This document shows, one piece after another, positions 1 through 8,470 of a stretch of DNA of 64,000 nt. The stretch spans positions 124,001 through 188,000 of the forward strand of contig NZ_KB899994.1 in assembly GCF_000378505.1 (NCBI RefSeq), given 5' to 3'. This DNA comes from Modicisalibacter luteus DSM 23508. Its GTDB lineage: Bacteria; Pseudomonadota; Gammaproteobacteria; Pseudomonadales; Halomonadaceae. A model generated the notes under the pieces. That model was not told the origin of the DNA and ran no database searches. It was given only the letters and a program-made list of their open reading frames with translations. A program made the translations under genes and the position numbers. Numbering within the stretch: the stretch's first letter is position 1; every line of letters starts with the position of its first letter.

Positions 1-1486
1 CTTCATCATCGTCTTCCAGATGATCGTCACGCAGACGCTGGACATCGTAATGCGGCGTGTCCATGTCCGGGCTGGGAAGCAGAACGACGCGAACCCCTTG
101 GCGGCGTTCGATATCGGCCAGCGTGGCACGCTTCTCGTTGAGTAGGTAGGTAGCAACCGGAACCGGCAGTATGGCGCGAATCTGTGCGCTACGTTCCTTC
201 ATGGCCTCTTCTTCGATCAAGCGCATGATCGATAGCGACATGGAGCGAACGTCGCGAATGGTGCCTTGGCCATCGCAGCGCGGGCAGACCACACCGCTGG
301 TTTCTCCCAGCGAAGGGCGCAGGCGTTGGCGAGACATTTCCATCAGGCCGAAGCGCGAAATGCGTCCGATCTGGACGCGAGCACGGTCCAGCTTGAGCGC
401 ATCGCGGACGCGATTCTCGACTTCACGCTGATTGCGGGCCGGCGACATGTCGATGAAGTCGATAACTACCAGGCCGCCGATGTCACGCAGGCGCAGCTGG
501 CGGGCAATCTCATCGGCCGCTTCCAGGTTGGTCTGCAGGGCGGTTTCCTCGATATCGCTGCCGCGTGTGGCGCGTGCCGAGTTGATATCGATTGAGACCA
601 GGGCCTCGGTGTGGTCAATCACTACTGAGCCACCGGAAGGTAGCTTGACTTCGCGCTGGTAGGCGGTCTCGATCTGGCTCTCGATCTGGAAGCGCGAGAA
701 CAGCGGTACGTCATCGGCGTACAGCTTGATCTTCTGCTGATAGGAGGGCATCACCTGGCGAATGAAGCCAAGAGCCTCCTGGTGTACCTCGGGGCTGTCG
801 ATCAAGACTTCGCCGATATCCTGGCGCAGGTAATCGCGCATGGCGCGAATAATGACATTGGATTCGCGGTAGATCAGGAATGGTGCGGGACGCTTGCCGG
901 CTTCCTCGGTGATCGCCTCCCACACCTGGACCAAGTAGTCCAAGTCCCACTGGAGCTCTTCGGCACTGCGCCCAATGCCCGCTGTGCGCACGATGACACC
1001 CATGCGGTCGGGCAGGGTGAGCTGACCCATGGCATCCTTGAGCTGAGTGCGCTCTTCGCCTTCGATGCGCCGCGAGATGCCCCCGGCACGAGGGTTGTTG
1101 GGCATCAACACCAAGAAACGCCCGGCCAGGCTGATGAAGGTGGTCAGGGCCGCACCCTTGTTGCCGCGCTCTTCCTTGTCCACCTGGACAATGACTTCCT
1201 GGCCTTCCTTGATCACCTCTTTGATGTTGGGTCGGCCGTTGGGCTCTTTGCTGAAATACTCTCTGGCGATTTCCTTGAGAGGCAGGAATCCGTGGCGCTC
1301 GGCACCGAAGTCGACGAAGGCGGCTTCGAGAGAGGGTTCGACGCGGGTGATCTTGCCGCGATAGATATTGGCTTTTTTCTGTTCCCGGGCGCCGGATTCG
1401 ATGTCCAGATCGTAAAGGCGTTGACCGTCGACCAGTGCGACGCGCAGCTCTTCGGGCTGGGTCGCATTGATGAGCATCCGTTTCAT
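1..1486 (-). CDS. rne: Ribonuclease E, N-terminal catalytic part (3' end beyond window)
   Basis: Endoribonuclease of the RNA degradosome that cuts single-stranded AU-rich RNA in mRNA decay and rRNA/tRNA maturation. The reading frame starts at the ATG read from 1486 and stays open to the window edge, giving about 495 residues of the catalytic half. It opens with [10 protein letters not shown], followed by the S1 and 5'-sensor regions. The catalytic stretch [13 protein letters not shown] and the second aspartate in VVIDFIDM are present, as is the zinc-link motif CPRC near residue 406. Similarity to E. coli RNase E is near-continuous from memory. The C-terminal degradosome scaffold lies outside the window. 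The gene is divergent from rluC, as in E. coli and Pseudomonas. The start is preceded only by a weak GAGA Shine-Dalgarno. Confidence 0.97.
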   Translation of the reverse strand, partial: MKRMLINATQPEELRVALVDGQRLYDLDIESGAREQKKANIYRGKITRVEPSLEAAFVDFGAERHGFLPLKEIAREYFSKEPNGRPNIKEVIKEGQEVIVQVDKEERGNKGAALTTFISLAGRFLVLMPNNPRAGGISRRIEGEERTQLKDAMGQLTLPDRMGVIVRTAGIGRSAEELQWDLDYLVQVWEAITEEAGKRPAPFLIYRESNVIIRAMRDYLRQDIGEVLIDSPEVHQEALGFIRQVMPSYQQKIKLYADDVPLFSRFQIESQIETAYQREVKLPSGGSVVIDHTEALVSIDINSARATRGSDIEETALQTNLEAADEIARQLRLRDIGGLVVIDFIDMSPARNQREVENRVRDALKLDRARVQIGRISRFGLMEMSRQRLRPSLGETSGVVCPRCDGQGTIRDVRSMSLSIMRLIEEEAMKERSAQIRAILPVPVATYLLNEKRATLADIERRQGVRVVLLPSPDMDTPHYDVQRLRDDHLEDDDE

Positions 1487-2158
1487 GTTGTCTCGCTATT
1501 CAGGGCGCCGGAAGGCGGCCTGAAGGAAGCGCTGCTGAATGACGAAGGGAAATGGGAGGGACGACAGTCGGCCTTTGGCTTATACCCACGGGGTGTATGC
1601 CTCCTGGCCTCGTGCCGCCTTGTGTCTCATTCCGCTCGCCGATCCAGTCAGCGACCCCTGGGCGTCGACGACGGCGAACCGCTTAGTGCTCGTGTTGTGC
1701 TCAGCGCATGTCGAGAATGCGTCATCCACGCACGGCATGGTGGCCGAGCGCTGCAAGATCATGTTGAGTACGCGGCGGTGGCAGGACGTGTTTCGGCGAG
1801 TTTTTTGGTTCTCGTCCGGCCCTGCGGACTACCGCCAGACACATGGCATTTTTCGATTCGCCGACGCCGGCCTCCGGCACGGTGTTTTATTCCCCGTAGT
1901 GCGTTGGTGGCTCATGGGAGCCGCCTGGAACCCGGGCGTGGCGTAATGTTCTACAGCGTGGCGGCACAGGGAATTCACCTTGCCGCCGTATCCTCCGCTC
2001 AGGCCTGCGTGTGTGACGTGCAGGCGCTATACACAGGCATTTCATGCCCATTTGAGCGAGTTCGGAATATAACAGTAAAGCAACATGGCAGCAATTGGCG
2101 CAGAGGCGGCTTCAGTGCGTTAACATGGCCGTTTACTGTGTCGTTCACGAGGATTGGG
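1487..2158. other. Long rne-rluC divergent intergenic region
   Basis: These 672 bases hold no convincing gene. An open frame at 1539-1946 and an upstream extension of rluC look like chance frames: low-complexity translation and no family resemblance. Several short GC-rich inverted repeats occur, for example around 1822-1836 and 1866-1880. In E. coli the rne leader is long and structured and mediates RNase E autoregulation; a similar role here is inferred from position only. Confidence 0.6.
2066..2094 (-). promoter_or_regulatory. Candidate sigma-70 promoter for rne
   Basis: On the minus strand TTGCTG (2089-2094) and TATATT (2066-2071) are separated by exactly 17 bases. Transcription from about 2059 would give an rne leader of roughly 570 nt. 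The -10 matches consensus at 5/6, the -35 at 3/6. Confidence 0.45.
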
Positions 2159-3103
2159 ATGGCCGAGGGTCGAGAAGTTCAATGGGCCGAAATCGGCGAT
2201 GCGCAGGCCGGGCAGCGTATCGACAATTTTTTGCATACGCGCCTCAAGGGGGCGCCGCGAGCGCTAATCTACCGCATCGTTCGCAAGGGCGAAGTGCGGG
2301 TGAACAAGAAACGCGTCAAGGTCGACTATCGTTTAATGGCTGGGGATCTTGTGCGGATACCTCCGTTGCGACTCGCCCCCGAAGAGGCGGTTCGTGAAGT
2401 GAGCGATAACCTGCGCAACCTGCTGGCGGGTAGTGTGCTGGTGGAGGGGCCGGGCTGGCTGGTAATCAACAAGCCGTCCGGGCTGGCGGTGCATGGGGGT
2501 AGTGGGGTCAAGATCGGTCTGATCGAGGCGCTGCGTCAGGTGCGTGAAGATCTCGACTTCCTTGAATTGGTACATCGGCTCGATCGTGATACGTCCGGTT
2601 GCCTGTTGCTGGCCAAGTCGCGTCAGTCTCTCTTGACGCTCAATAACGCCCTCAAGCAGCGCCAAATGGATAAGCAGTACTTGGCCTTGGTCCAGGGTCG
2701 CTGGCCGGCACGACGTGATTACGTCAGTGCCCGCCTGGACCGATTCGAGGCAGGTAACGGTGAGCGCCGGGTGCGCGTCGATCCTCAAGGCAAGGTCTCA
2801 CGAACCCGCTTCGCTGTTCGCGAAACCTTCAGCAATGCCACCCTGGTCGAGGCTGAGCCGATCACCGGAAGAACGCACCAGATTCGTGTCCATGCCGCAC
2901 ATGCCGGACATCCCTTGTTGGGAGATGACAAGTACGGTACCCGGGAAGGACAGCGGCTAGCGGCAGGGTTTGGGCTGGAGCGCCTGTTCCTTCATGCTGT
3001 GGCGCTGACATTTCCTGAGCCTGATAGTGGGCGTCCGGTTCATGTCAAGGCGCCGCTAGGCGAACTCGAAGCCGTGCTGGAGCGAGCCCGTGTCCAGCGC
3101 TGA
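2159..3103 (+). CDS. rluC: 23S rRNA pseudouridine synthase RluC
   Basis: Makes pseudouridines in 23S rRNA (positions 955, 2504 and 2580 in E. coli). The open frame extends far upstream, but the ATG at 2159 has GAGG six bases before it and begins the family-like sequence, giving 314 residues. An N-terminal S4 RNA-binding domain covers about residues 18-70. The catalytic motif HRLDRDTSG is at 139-147, with Asp142 the expected nucleophile, and the GRTHQIRVH signature follows near 242. Neighbours: rne is divergent upstream, and the downstream HAD phosphatase overlaps the end by 14 bases, implying co-transcription. The order rne/rluC/HAD/sppA/maf/yceD/rpmF matches Pseudomonas. Confidence 0.95.
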   Translation: MAEGREVQWAEIGDAQAGQRIDNFLHTRLKGAPRALIYRIVRKGEVRVNKKRVKVDYRLMAGDLVRIPPLRLAPEEAVREVSDNLRNLLAGSVLVEGPGWLVINKPSGLAVHGGSGVKIGLIEALRQVREDLDFLELVHRLDRDTSGCLLLAKSRQSLLTLNNALKQRQMDKQYLALVQGRWPARRDYVSARLDRFEAGNGERRVRVDPQGKVSRTRFAVRETFSNATLVEAEPITGRTHQIRVHAAHAGHPLLGDDKYGTREGQRLAAGFGLERLFLHAVALTFPEPDSGRPVHVKAPLGELEAVLERARVQR

Positions 3104-3782
3104 TTTCCTTTTGTCGAAGCCCCAGGCCAAGCTGCGCTACCGGTTGGTGATTTTTGACTGGGATGGGACATTGATGGATTCCGAGCATCGTATCGTTGCC
3201 TGCATGCAGGCGGCTGCTCGCGATGTCGGTTGGCGCGCGCTGGAGCATGAGGCCGTGCGTGACATCATTGGCCTGGGGTTGCCCGAGGCCATCGTAAAGT
3301 TATGCCCAGGCATGCCGGCAGCGCAGGCGGAAGCGATGCGACAGCAATATTCCAAGCACTTCGTGGCCGCCGAGCAGACACCTCTGTCCTTCTTTGAGGG
3401 AGTCGAGGAGGGGATCCTTCGACTGCGAGACAATCCTGCTTTGCGGTTGGCCGTGGCTACCGGAAAAAGCCGCCGTGGCCTCAGGCGCGCCTTCGAGGCG
3501 ACCGGGGCGGGGGCATGGTTCCATGCCAGTCGCACCGCGGATGAGACATTATCGAAACCTCATCCACGCATGCTTGAAGAGCTGCTTGCCGAGACGGGGG
3601 TACCTGCCGAGGAGGCACTGATGATTGGCGATAGCGAGTACGATATGGAAATGGCGCGTGCCTTGGGAATGGATCGACTGGCCGTTACCTACGGGGTGCA
3701 TGCCGCCGAGCGCCTGGCGGTGAGCCGGCCGGTGTTCAGCGCCGGTAGTTTTTCCGAATTGGTCGAGTGGTTGCACTCTTGA
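3090..3782 (+). CDS. HAD-superfamily phosphatase (phosphoglycolate phosphatase-like)
   Basis: A 230-residue HAD hydrolase of the IA/Gph-like type. Motif I is DWDGTLMDS with nucleophile Asp23 and general acid Asp25. Motif II is in AVATGKS, motif III is the lysine in SKPHPRM, and motif IV is GDSEYDME. The helical cap between motifs I and II fits phosphoglycolate phosphatase or beta-phosphoglucomutase relatives, but the substrate cannot be read from the sequence. The start is GTG at 3090, inside the end of rluC, with GGAG seven bases upstream. It is probably translationally coupled to rluC and followed by sppA after 20 bases. Confidence 0.85.
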   Translation: MSSADFLLSKPQAKLRYRLVIFDWDGTLMDSEHRIVACMQAAARDVGWRALEHEAVRDIIGLGLPEAIVKLCPGMPAAQAEAMRQQYSKHFVAAEQTPLSFFEGVEEGILRLRDNPALRLAVATGKSRRGLRRAFEATGAGAWFHASRTADETLSKPHPRMLEELLAETGVPAEEALMIGDSEYDMEMARALGMDRLAVTYGVHAAERLAVSRPVFSAGSFSELVEWLHS

Positions 3783-3802
3783 TGGATCTTGGTGAGACAT
3801 AG

Positions 3803-4879
3803 ATGAGCGACGATAGACGTTATGACCAATGGACCGAGGGGCCCGAGGTGAATCGCGAAGAGTCGCGCATGCCGCTTGAGCAGGGCGCGGTGCATGACGC
3901 AGAGAGTGAAGATGCCGATACTCTGCGTGAACGCCAGAGACTCGCGCAGTTGGAGATGATGGATCGCTGGATCAACGGTGTGCTGACTGAACAACGGCGC
4001 TCCCGACGTTGGAAGCTGTTCTTTCGCTTTCTGTTTGCCGCGCTGATCTTGGCCTCTCTCTCGTTGAGCATCTACAGTTTGTTCTTGGCTGACGTGACGC
4101 CGTCTCCAGTCGGCCATCACCTGGGAGTTGTGCGTGTCGAAGGCGTCATCGATGCCGAGGCAGAAGCCAACGCCGATCGTATCATCGAAGGATTGCAGCG
4201 CGCCTGGGACGCTCCTGAGACGGCAGCTGTCGTGTTGCGCATCAACAGTCCTGGTGGAAGCCCGGTACAGTCGCAACGGCTCTATCAAGAGATTCGACGC
4301 CTGCGAGAAGCTGGTGATAAGCCCATATATGCCGTGATTGAGGATATCGGTGCAAGTGGTGCCTATTACATCGCAGCGGCAGCCGACGATATTTATGCTG
4401 CGCCGGCCAGTATGGTGGGTTCGATTGGTGTAATTTATGCCGGCTTCGGGTTAGAGCAGGCGATTGAGCGTCTGGGCATTCAGAGGCGTGTTTTCACGGC
4501 AGGTGAGAACAAGGCGTTTCTCGATCCATTCAGCGAAATCGCGCCGGACCAGCGCCGCTTCTGGCAGCAAGTGTTGGAAACCACGCATCAGCAATTCATC
4601 TCTGACGTCAAGGCGGGTCGTGGGGAGAGGCTGGCCGATGAACCGGAACTTTTCAGTGGCCTGGTCTGGACCGGAGAGCAGGCGCGAGTGCTGGGCCTGG
4701 TCGATGGGCTGAAGAGTTTGGACCAATTGGCCAGGGAACGTTTGGGCGAGGTTCGTACGCGTGACTATACGCCAGGGCTCGATCCGTTCGAGAAGCTGTC
4801 GCGACAGCTGGGGCGTGTCGCGGCGCATTGGTTCGGTATTCCACAGGCGAACTCGCCTGTGCGCTATGAGCTGCCCTGA
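3803..4879 (+). CDS. sppA: Signal peptide peptidase SppA, short (S49 family) form
   Basis: Membrane-anchored serine protease thought to degrade signal peptides after secretion. It has 358 residues: a charged cytoplasmic N-terminus, one membrane segment at about 72-96, then a single S49 domain. The catalytic dyad is Ser185 in GASGAYYIAA and Lys237 in AGENKAF. E. coli SppA is a tandem-domain protein of about 618 residues; this is the one-domain type found in Pseudomonas, which works as an oligomer. The start has GGTGAG upstream. It ends 24 bases from the convergent maf gene. Confidence 0.93.
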   Translation: MSDDRRYDQWTEGPEVNREESRMPLEQGAVHDAESEDADTLRERQRLAQLEMMDRWINGVLTEQRRSRRWKLFFRFLFAALILASLSLSIYSLFLADVTPSPVGHHLGVVRVEGVIDAEAEANADRIIEGLQRAWDAPETAAVVLRINSPGGSPVQSQRLYQEIRRLREAGDKPIYAVIEDIGASGAYYIAAAADDIYAAPASMVGSIGVIYAGFGLEQAIERLGIQRRVFTAGENKAFLDPFSEIAPDQRRFWQQVLETTHQQFISDVKAGRGERLADEPELFSGLVWTGEQARVLGLVDGLKSLDQLARERLGEVRTRDYTPGLDPFEKLSRQLGRVAAHWFGIPQANSPVRYELP

Positions 4880-4903
4880 GTGGCCCTGGTTTTTGCGGTA
4901 CCT

Positions 4904-5494
4904 TCAGGCCAGCGGATTCATTCCGGCCTCGCGCAGTAACTGGCAGAGCCGGATCAGTGGCAAGCCTATGAGGCTATTTGGGTCATCGCCTTCAAGGCGT
5001 TCGAAGAGGGCGATGCCCAGTCCTTCCATTCGGAAACTGCCGGCGCAGTCAAAGGGTTGTTCACGGACAATGTAGCGGTCGATTTCCTGCTGACTGAGTT
5101 GCCGAAAAATCACATCATAGGACTCATGGCATACGCGGTGTGTAGAGCGTGAAGTGTCGATCAAGGCCAGGCCGGTCAAGAAACGCACGCGCTGCCCCGA
5201 AAAGCGTGTGAGCTGACCGCGTGCTACTTGGGCATTGCCCGGCTTGCCCAGGATCTCCTCGTTGAATATGGCGACCTGGTCCGAGCCAATAATGAGGTGT
5301 TGCGGGTAGTCCTCTGCCAGGCGCTCCGCTTTGGCCAAGGCCAGGCGATGAACTAATGCCTCCGCCGTTTCTCCCGGCAAAGGCGTCTCGTTAATGTCGG
5401 GGCTAGCCCAAGTGTATGGGATCTGCAAGCGATCCAGGAGTTGGCGGCGCCATCGTGATCCTGACGCAAGTACCAGGCGTGGGGGTTCGGGCAT
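4904..5494 (-). CDS. maf: Maf/YceF-type nucleoside triphosphate pyrophosphatase
   Basis: House-cleaning nucleotide pyrophosphatase; the YceF branch prefers 7-methyl-GTP. From the ATG at 5494 it is 196 residues, close to E. coli YceF (194). The N-terminal motif SGSRWRR binds phosphate, and Asp72 in IIGSDQV is the catalytic base. CAGSF and GLPL near the C-terminus match YceF well. A GTG three codons upstream (5503) is also open, but AAGGAG lies only two bases before it, while it lies 11 bases before the ATG; alignment with YceF also favours the ATG. It is convergent with sppA and divergent from yceD. Confidence 0.93.
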   Translation of the reverse strand: MPEPPRLVLASGSRWRRQLLDRLQIPYTWASPDINETPLPGETAEALVHRLALAKAERLAEDYPQHLIIGSDQVAIFNEEILGKPGNAQVARGQLTRFSGQRVRFLTGLALIDTSRSTHRVCHESYDVIFRQLSQQEIDRYIVREQPFDCAGSFRMEGLGIALFERLEGDDPNSLIGLPLIRLCQLLREAGMNPLA

Positions 5495-5581
5495 GTCTTT
5501 CACAACTCCTTGCTCAGGCCGATTTGCAAGCCAGTTTGCCGTGCGTTGACGTGTGTTGTACAGAATGATGCGCCCATCACT

Positions 5582-5610
5582 TTGACAGTATCCGGGGGAA
5601 TCCCTATTAT
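5582..5610 (+). promoter_or_regulatory. Consensus sigma-70 promoter for yceD-rpmF
   Basis: TTGACA at 5582-5587 (perfect -35) and TATTAT at 5605-5610 are separated by 17 bases. The yceD ATG is only nine bases after the -10, so the transcript should begin about four bases before, or at, the start codon. Confidence 0.8.
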
Positions 5611-5619
5611 TGCGCGCCT

Positions 5620-6147
5620 ATGTTGACCACTAGACTTCCCCTACAGGTCGAGCCGTACCGGCTGGCCGCAAATGCCGAGCGTCTCGAGGGCTATGTTTCG
5701 CTCGCGGGAATGGTGCGGCTTGAAGAAGAGGCCGGAGAGCAGAAAGGTGTTTGCGAGGTCCGTCTGGATTTCGGTGTCGATGCTCAGGGCCGCCGCTTCA
5801 TTGACGGCTGGCTCAGGGCGGATGTCGATCTGGCCTGCCGCCGATGCCTGGAGCCGCTGCCGGTGAATGTCGAGAGCCGTTTCCAGCTGGGTATCGTCAC
5901 TAGCGACGTCGTTGCAGCGGACCTACCCAATGCCTACGAGCCGGTGGTGGTGGAAAACGAACAGCTCAACCTGCTGTCTGTGTTGGAGGACGAGTTGATC
6001 CTCAGCCTGCCGCAGGTGGTGTACCACGACGAAGCGGAATGTTCCGTTTCGCGCGATCAGCTGACCAGCGGCACGGATTCCGAAAGCTCGGGCACGCCGG
6101 CTGCAAGCCCCTTCGACGTATTGCGCAAGTTGAAGGACAAACAGTAA
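5620..6147 (+). CDS. yceD: YceD family (DUF177) 23S rRNA accumulation protein
   Basis: A 175-residue member of the DUF177 family, linked in bacteria and plastids to 23S rRNA accumulation and ribosome assembly. The N-terminus (LPLQVEPYRLA) lines up with E. coli YceD, fixing the start at 5620. A CRRC pair sits at 73-76 and a further cysteine in HDEAEC near residue 142; the family often has a zinc-like CxxC. No Shine-Dalgarno lies at normal distance because a consensus promoter abuts the start codon, so the mRNA looks leaderless. It is followed after 32 bases by rpmF, the usual partner. Confidence 0.92.
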   Translation: MLTTRLPLQVEPYRLAANAERLEGYVSLAGMVRLEEEAGEQKGVCEVRLDFGVDAQGRRFIDGWLRADVDLACRRCLEPLPVNVESRFQLGIVTSDVVAADLPNAYEPVVVENEQLNLLSVLEDELILSLPQVVYHDEAECSVSRDQLTSGTDSESSGTPAASPFDVLRKLKDKQ

Positions 6148-6179
6148 AGCAACCTCGATACACTCTGGAGTGATATCTC

Positions 6180-6350
6180 ATGGCAGTTCAACAGAACCGC
6201 AAGACCCGTTCCAAGCGTGGCATGCGCCGTAGTCACGATGCCCTTTCTGCACCGACCCTGTCCCAGGACAAGGAGACCGGCACCACGCATCGTCGCCACC
6301 ACGTTTCTCCGGATGGTTTCTATCGCGGTCGCAAGGTCGTCGACGCTTAA
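6180..6350 (+). CDS. rpmF: 50S ribosomal protein bL32
   Basis: A 56-residue large-subunit ribosomal protein. It starts [20 protein letters not shown], the family's hallmark basic N-terminus, and ends YRGRKVVDA. The zinc-binding cysteines of some L32 proteins are absent, as in E. coli. GGAG ends nine bases before the ATG. It sits between yceD and plsX, the conserved order in Proteobacteria, and is probably read from the yceD promoter; the operon then couples ribosome and phospholipid synthesis. Confidence 0.97.
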   Translation: MAVQQNRKTRSKRGMRRSHDALSAPTLSQDKETGTTHRRHHVSPDGFYRGRKVVDA

Positions 6351-6380
6351 GTCGGCGCCTTCCCGGGCAAGGCTTGCAAT

Positions 6381-7478
6381 ATGGCCGTGCAGATCGCCGT
6401 TGATGTAATGGGCGGGGACTTAGGTCCCCGTGCTACCGTCAGGGGGGCTGCCGAAGCTCTGCAATTGCACTCCGGGTTAACGCTGCGTCTGTTCGGGCCC
6501 AGCGACATCCTAGAGGCCGAACTCGAGCATCTGCCCTCACGTCTGCGTAGGGCAGAATCTCGTTTGACGCTGATTCATTCGCCCAACGTTATCTCCCAAG
6601 CTCAGAAACCTTCTGCAGCGTTGCGATCAGCACGCGATACCAGTTTGGCTATGATGCTGGAAGATGTGGCCAAGGGCGAGTCAATGGCTGGCGTCAGTGC
6701 CGGTAACACCGGTGCGTTAATGGCGTTATCAAGACGTGCGCTGGGCACGGTGGCTGGTATCCCTCGGCCGGCCATCAGCACTGCCATCCCGACAAAGGGA
6801 GGTGGCCGCTGTTATATGCTCGATATGGGGGCGAACATCGAGTCATCCGCGCAGCGCCTTGTCGAGTTTGCCGTGATGGGTGAAGTGGCGGCGCGATGCG
6901 TCGATGGTTTGACCCGTCCTCGGGTCGCCTTGCTCAATATGGGCGTTGAAGCGACGAAAGGCCCGGCCAATGTGCGTCAGGCGGATGCCTTGTTGCGCAA
7001 CCTCGGTGATGGCGTGAATTATGTCGGCTTCATCGAGGGGGACGGTCTATTCAATGGCGAAGCCGATGTCGTGGTCTGTGATGGTTTTGTAGGCAATATT
7101 GTCCTCAAGTCCAGTGAAGGCTTGGCGCGTATGCTCATCGAGCGTGTCCAGGCAACGTTTGGCGCACATTGGGGTAGCCGCTTGGTCGGAATGTTGGCAA
7201 AGCCTGCATTGTTGCGTCTGAAGCGGCAGCTCGATCCGGTGCGCTACAATGGGGCAAGCCTGCTCGGATTGTCCGGGATTGTTGTCAAGAGCCATGGCCG
7301 TGCCGATGCCCAAGGATTCGCCTGTGCCGTTTCTCGGGCGGTTCAGGAGGTCAGCATCAATTTACCTCGTTTGCTGGAGCGCGAACTGGGGCAGAGGACC
7401 TCTATCCCGTGGGTCGCGTGCGATCCACGGGATAGAGGTTTGCCGACTCCGTCGAGACCCGATGAATTTCCATCCTGA
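6381..7478 (+). CDS. plsX: Phosphate acyltransferase PlsX
   Basis: Converts acyl-ACP to acyl-phosphate, the donor for PlsY in phospholipid synthesis; a peripheral membrane enzyme. It has 365 residues and starts MAVQIAVDVMGGDLGP, typical for the family. GVSAGNTGALM, LDMGAN and CDGFVGNIVLK are conserved motifs. Typical homologues end shortly after the LLERELG-like helix. Here about 27 further residues follow, rich in Pro, Arg and Asp, and their DNA contains a strong hairpin (7398-7439). The extension may therefore be a sequence insertion rather than part of the enzyme fold. rpmF is 30 bases upstream; fabD follows after 12 bases. Confidence 0.95.
   Translation: MAVQIAVDVMGGDLGPRATVRGAAEALQLHSGLTLRLFGPSDILEAELEHLPSRLRRAESRLTLIHSPNVISQAQKPSAALRSARDTSLAMMLEDVAKGESMAGVSAGNTGALMALSRRALGTVAGIPRPAISTAIPTKGGGRCYMLDMGANIESSAQRLVEFAVMGEVAARCVDGLTRPRVALLNMGVEATKGPANVRQADALLRNLGDGVNYVGFIEGDGLFNGEADVVVCDGFVGNIVLKSSEGLARMLIERVQATFGAHWGSRLVGMLAKPALLRLKRQLDPVRYNGASLLGLSGIVVKSHGRADAQGFACAVSRAVQEVSINLPRLLERELGQRTSIPWVACDPRDRGLPTPSRPDEFPS
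7398..7439. repeat. Long perfect hairpin inside the 3' end of plsX
   Basis: ACCTCTATCCCGTGG (7398-7412) is exactly complementary to 7425-7439. The intervening 12 bases can add a G-T and three more pairs, leaving a CGTG tetraloop: a 19-bp stem in total. No T-run follows, so it is not a classical terminator. It codes for the extra C-terminal tail of PlsX and ends 51 bases before the fabD start, where it could set mRNA processing or stability. Confidence 0.85.
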
Positions 7479-7490
7479 AAGGTGAATGTC

Positions 7491-8444
7491 ATGACCCAAT
7501 CCCTGGCCCTTGTATTTCCGGGACAGGGCTCCCAGCACATTGGAATGTTGCGGGAGCTGGCCGAGCGCTACAGCGTGGTACGGACGACCTTCGAAGAGGC
7601 GTCCGATGCGCTGGGGTACGACCTATGGAATGTGGTTCAGGAGGGGCCTGAGGAGGCCTTGAACGCGACTGCATGCACTCAGCCTGCTCTGTTAACCTCG
7701 AGCGTGGCTATTTGGCGCGTCTGGCAAGAACTCGAAGGCCCGCGCCCGATCGCGATGGCCGGACACAGCCTGGGTGAATACAGTGCTATGGTCTGTGCTG
7801 GCACGTTGGGCTTTGCCGAGGGTGTACGCTTGGTCAAACTGCGTGGCGAAGCCATGCAGGAAGCCGTGCCGGCAGGTCAGGGGGCTATGGCCGCCGTGCT
7901 CGGGCTTGACGATGAAGCCGTCGAAAAAGCCTGTCGTGACGCCGCACAGGGTGAAGTGGTTTCCGCCGTTAACTATAATGCACCCGGTCAAGTCGTCGTG
8001 GCCGGTCAAAAGGAAGCGGTCGATCGTGCCATTGCGCTTTGCCAGGAAGCTGGGGCCAAGCGAGCACTCCCGCTGCCGGTATCCGTACCGTCGCACTGTG
8101 CTCTGATGAGGCCTGCAGCCGAGAGGCTCGATCAGGCCATGGCAGACATCGAGTTAAAGGCGCCGCGCTATACGGTTATCCAGAATGTTGATGCCCAGGC
8201 ACATGCCGATATCGAAACGCTGCGTACGCGTATGGTCGAACAGTTGTACCGGCCTGTACGTTGGACGAACTGCGTTGAGTCAATGATTGGTCTGGGGGCG
8301 CAAGTGTTTATAGAATGTGGGCCGGGTAAGGTGCTGACCGGGCTCAATAAACGGATCGCCCGCAGCGTAAAGGGGTTGGCAGTCAACGACCCGGATAGTC
8401 TGGCAGCCGCGCTTGATCTAGCGCGTGAATCCGCCAGCCAGTAA
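7491..8444 (+). CDS. fabD: Malonyl-CoA:ACP transacylase
   Basis: Loads malonyl groups onto ACP for fatty acid elongation. The ATG at 7491 follows GAAAGGTGA and gives 317 residues; an in-frame GTG three codons earlier lies within that Shine-Dalgarno and is less likely. N-terminal FPGQGSQ, the active-site Ser93 in GHSLGEYSA, and His202 in VPSHCALM form the expected catalytic set. It belongs to the plsX-fabD-fabG-acpP-fabF block, whose order is the same in E. coli (apart from fabH) and Pseudomonas. No fabH lies between plsX and fabD here. Confidence 0.97.
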   Translation: MTQSLALVFPGQGSQHIGMLRELAERYSVVRTTFEEASDALGYDLWNVVQEGPEEALNATACTQPALLTSSVAIWRVWQELEGPRPIAMAGHSLGEYSAMVCAGTLGFAEGVRLVKLRGEAMQEAVPAGQGAMAAVLGLDDEAVEKACRDAAQGEVVSAVNYNAPGQVVVAGQKEAVDRAIALCQEAGAKRALPLPVSVPSHCALMRPAAERLDQAMADIELKAPRYTVIQNVDAQAHADIETLRTRMVEQLYRPVRWTNCVESMIGLGAQVFIECGPGKVLTGLNKRIARSVKGLAVNDPDSLAAALDLARESASQ

Positions 8445-8470
8445 GATTCATGACTCATTCAGGAACGTTT

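Noticed and set aside
1539-1946. 135-residue open frame in the rne-rluC gap
   Set aside because: No family match, no Shine-Dalgarno and atypical composition; most likely chance in GC-rich DNA.
782-2158. In-frame upstream extension of rluC by 459 codons
   Set aside because: It runs antisense to rne and through the intergenic region; RluC homology and the Shine-Dalgarno begin at 2159.
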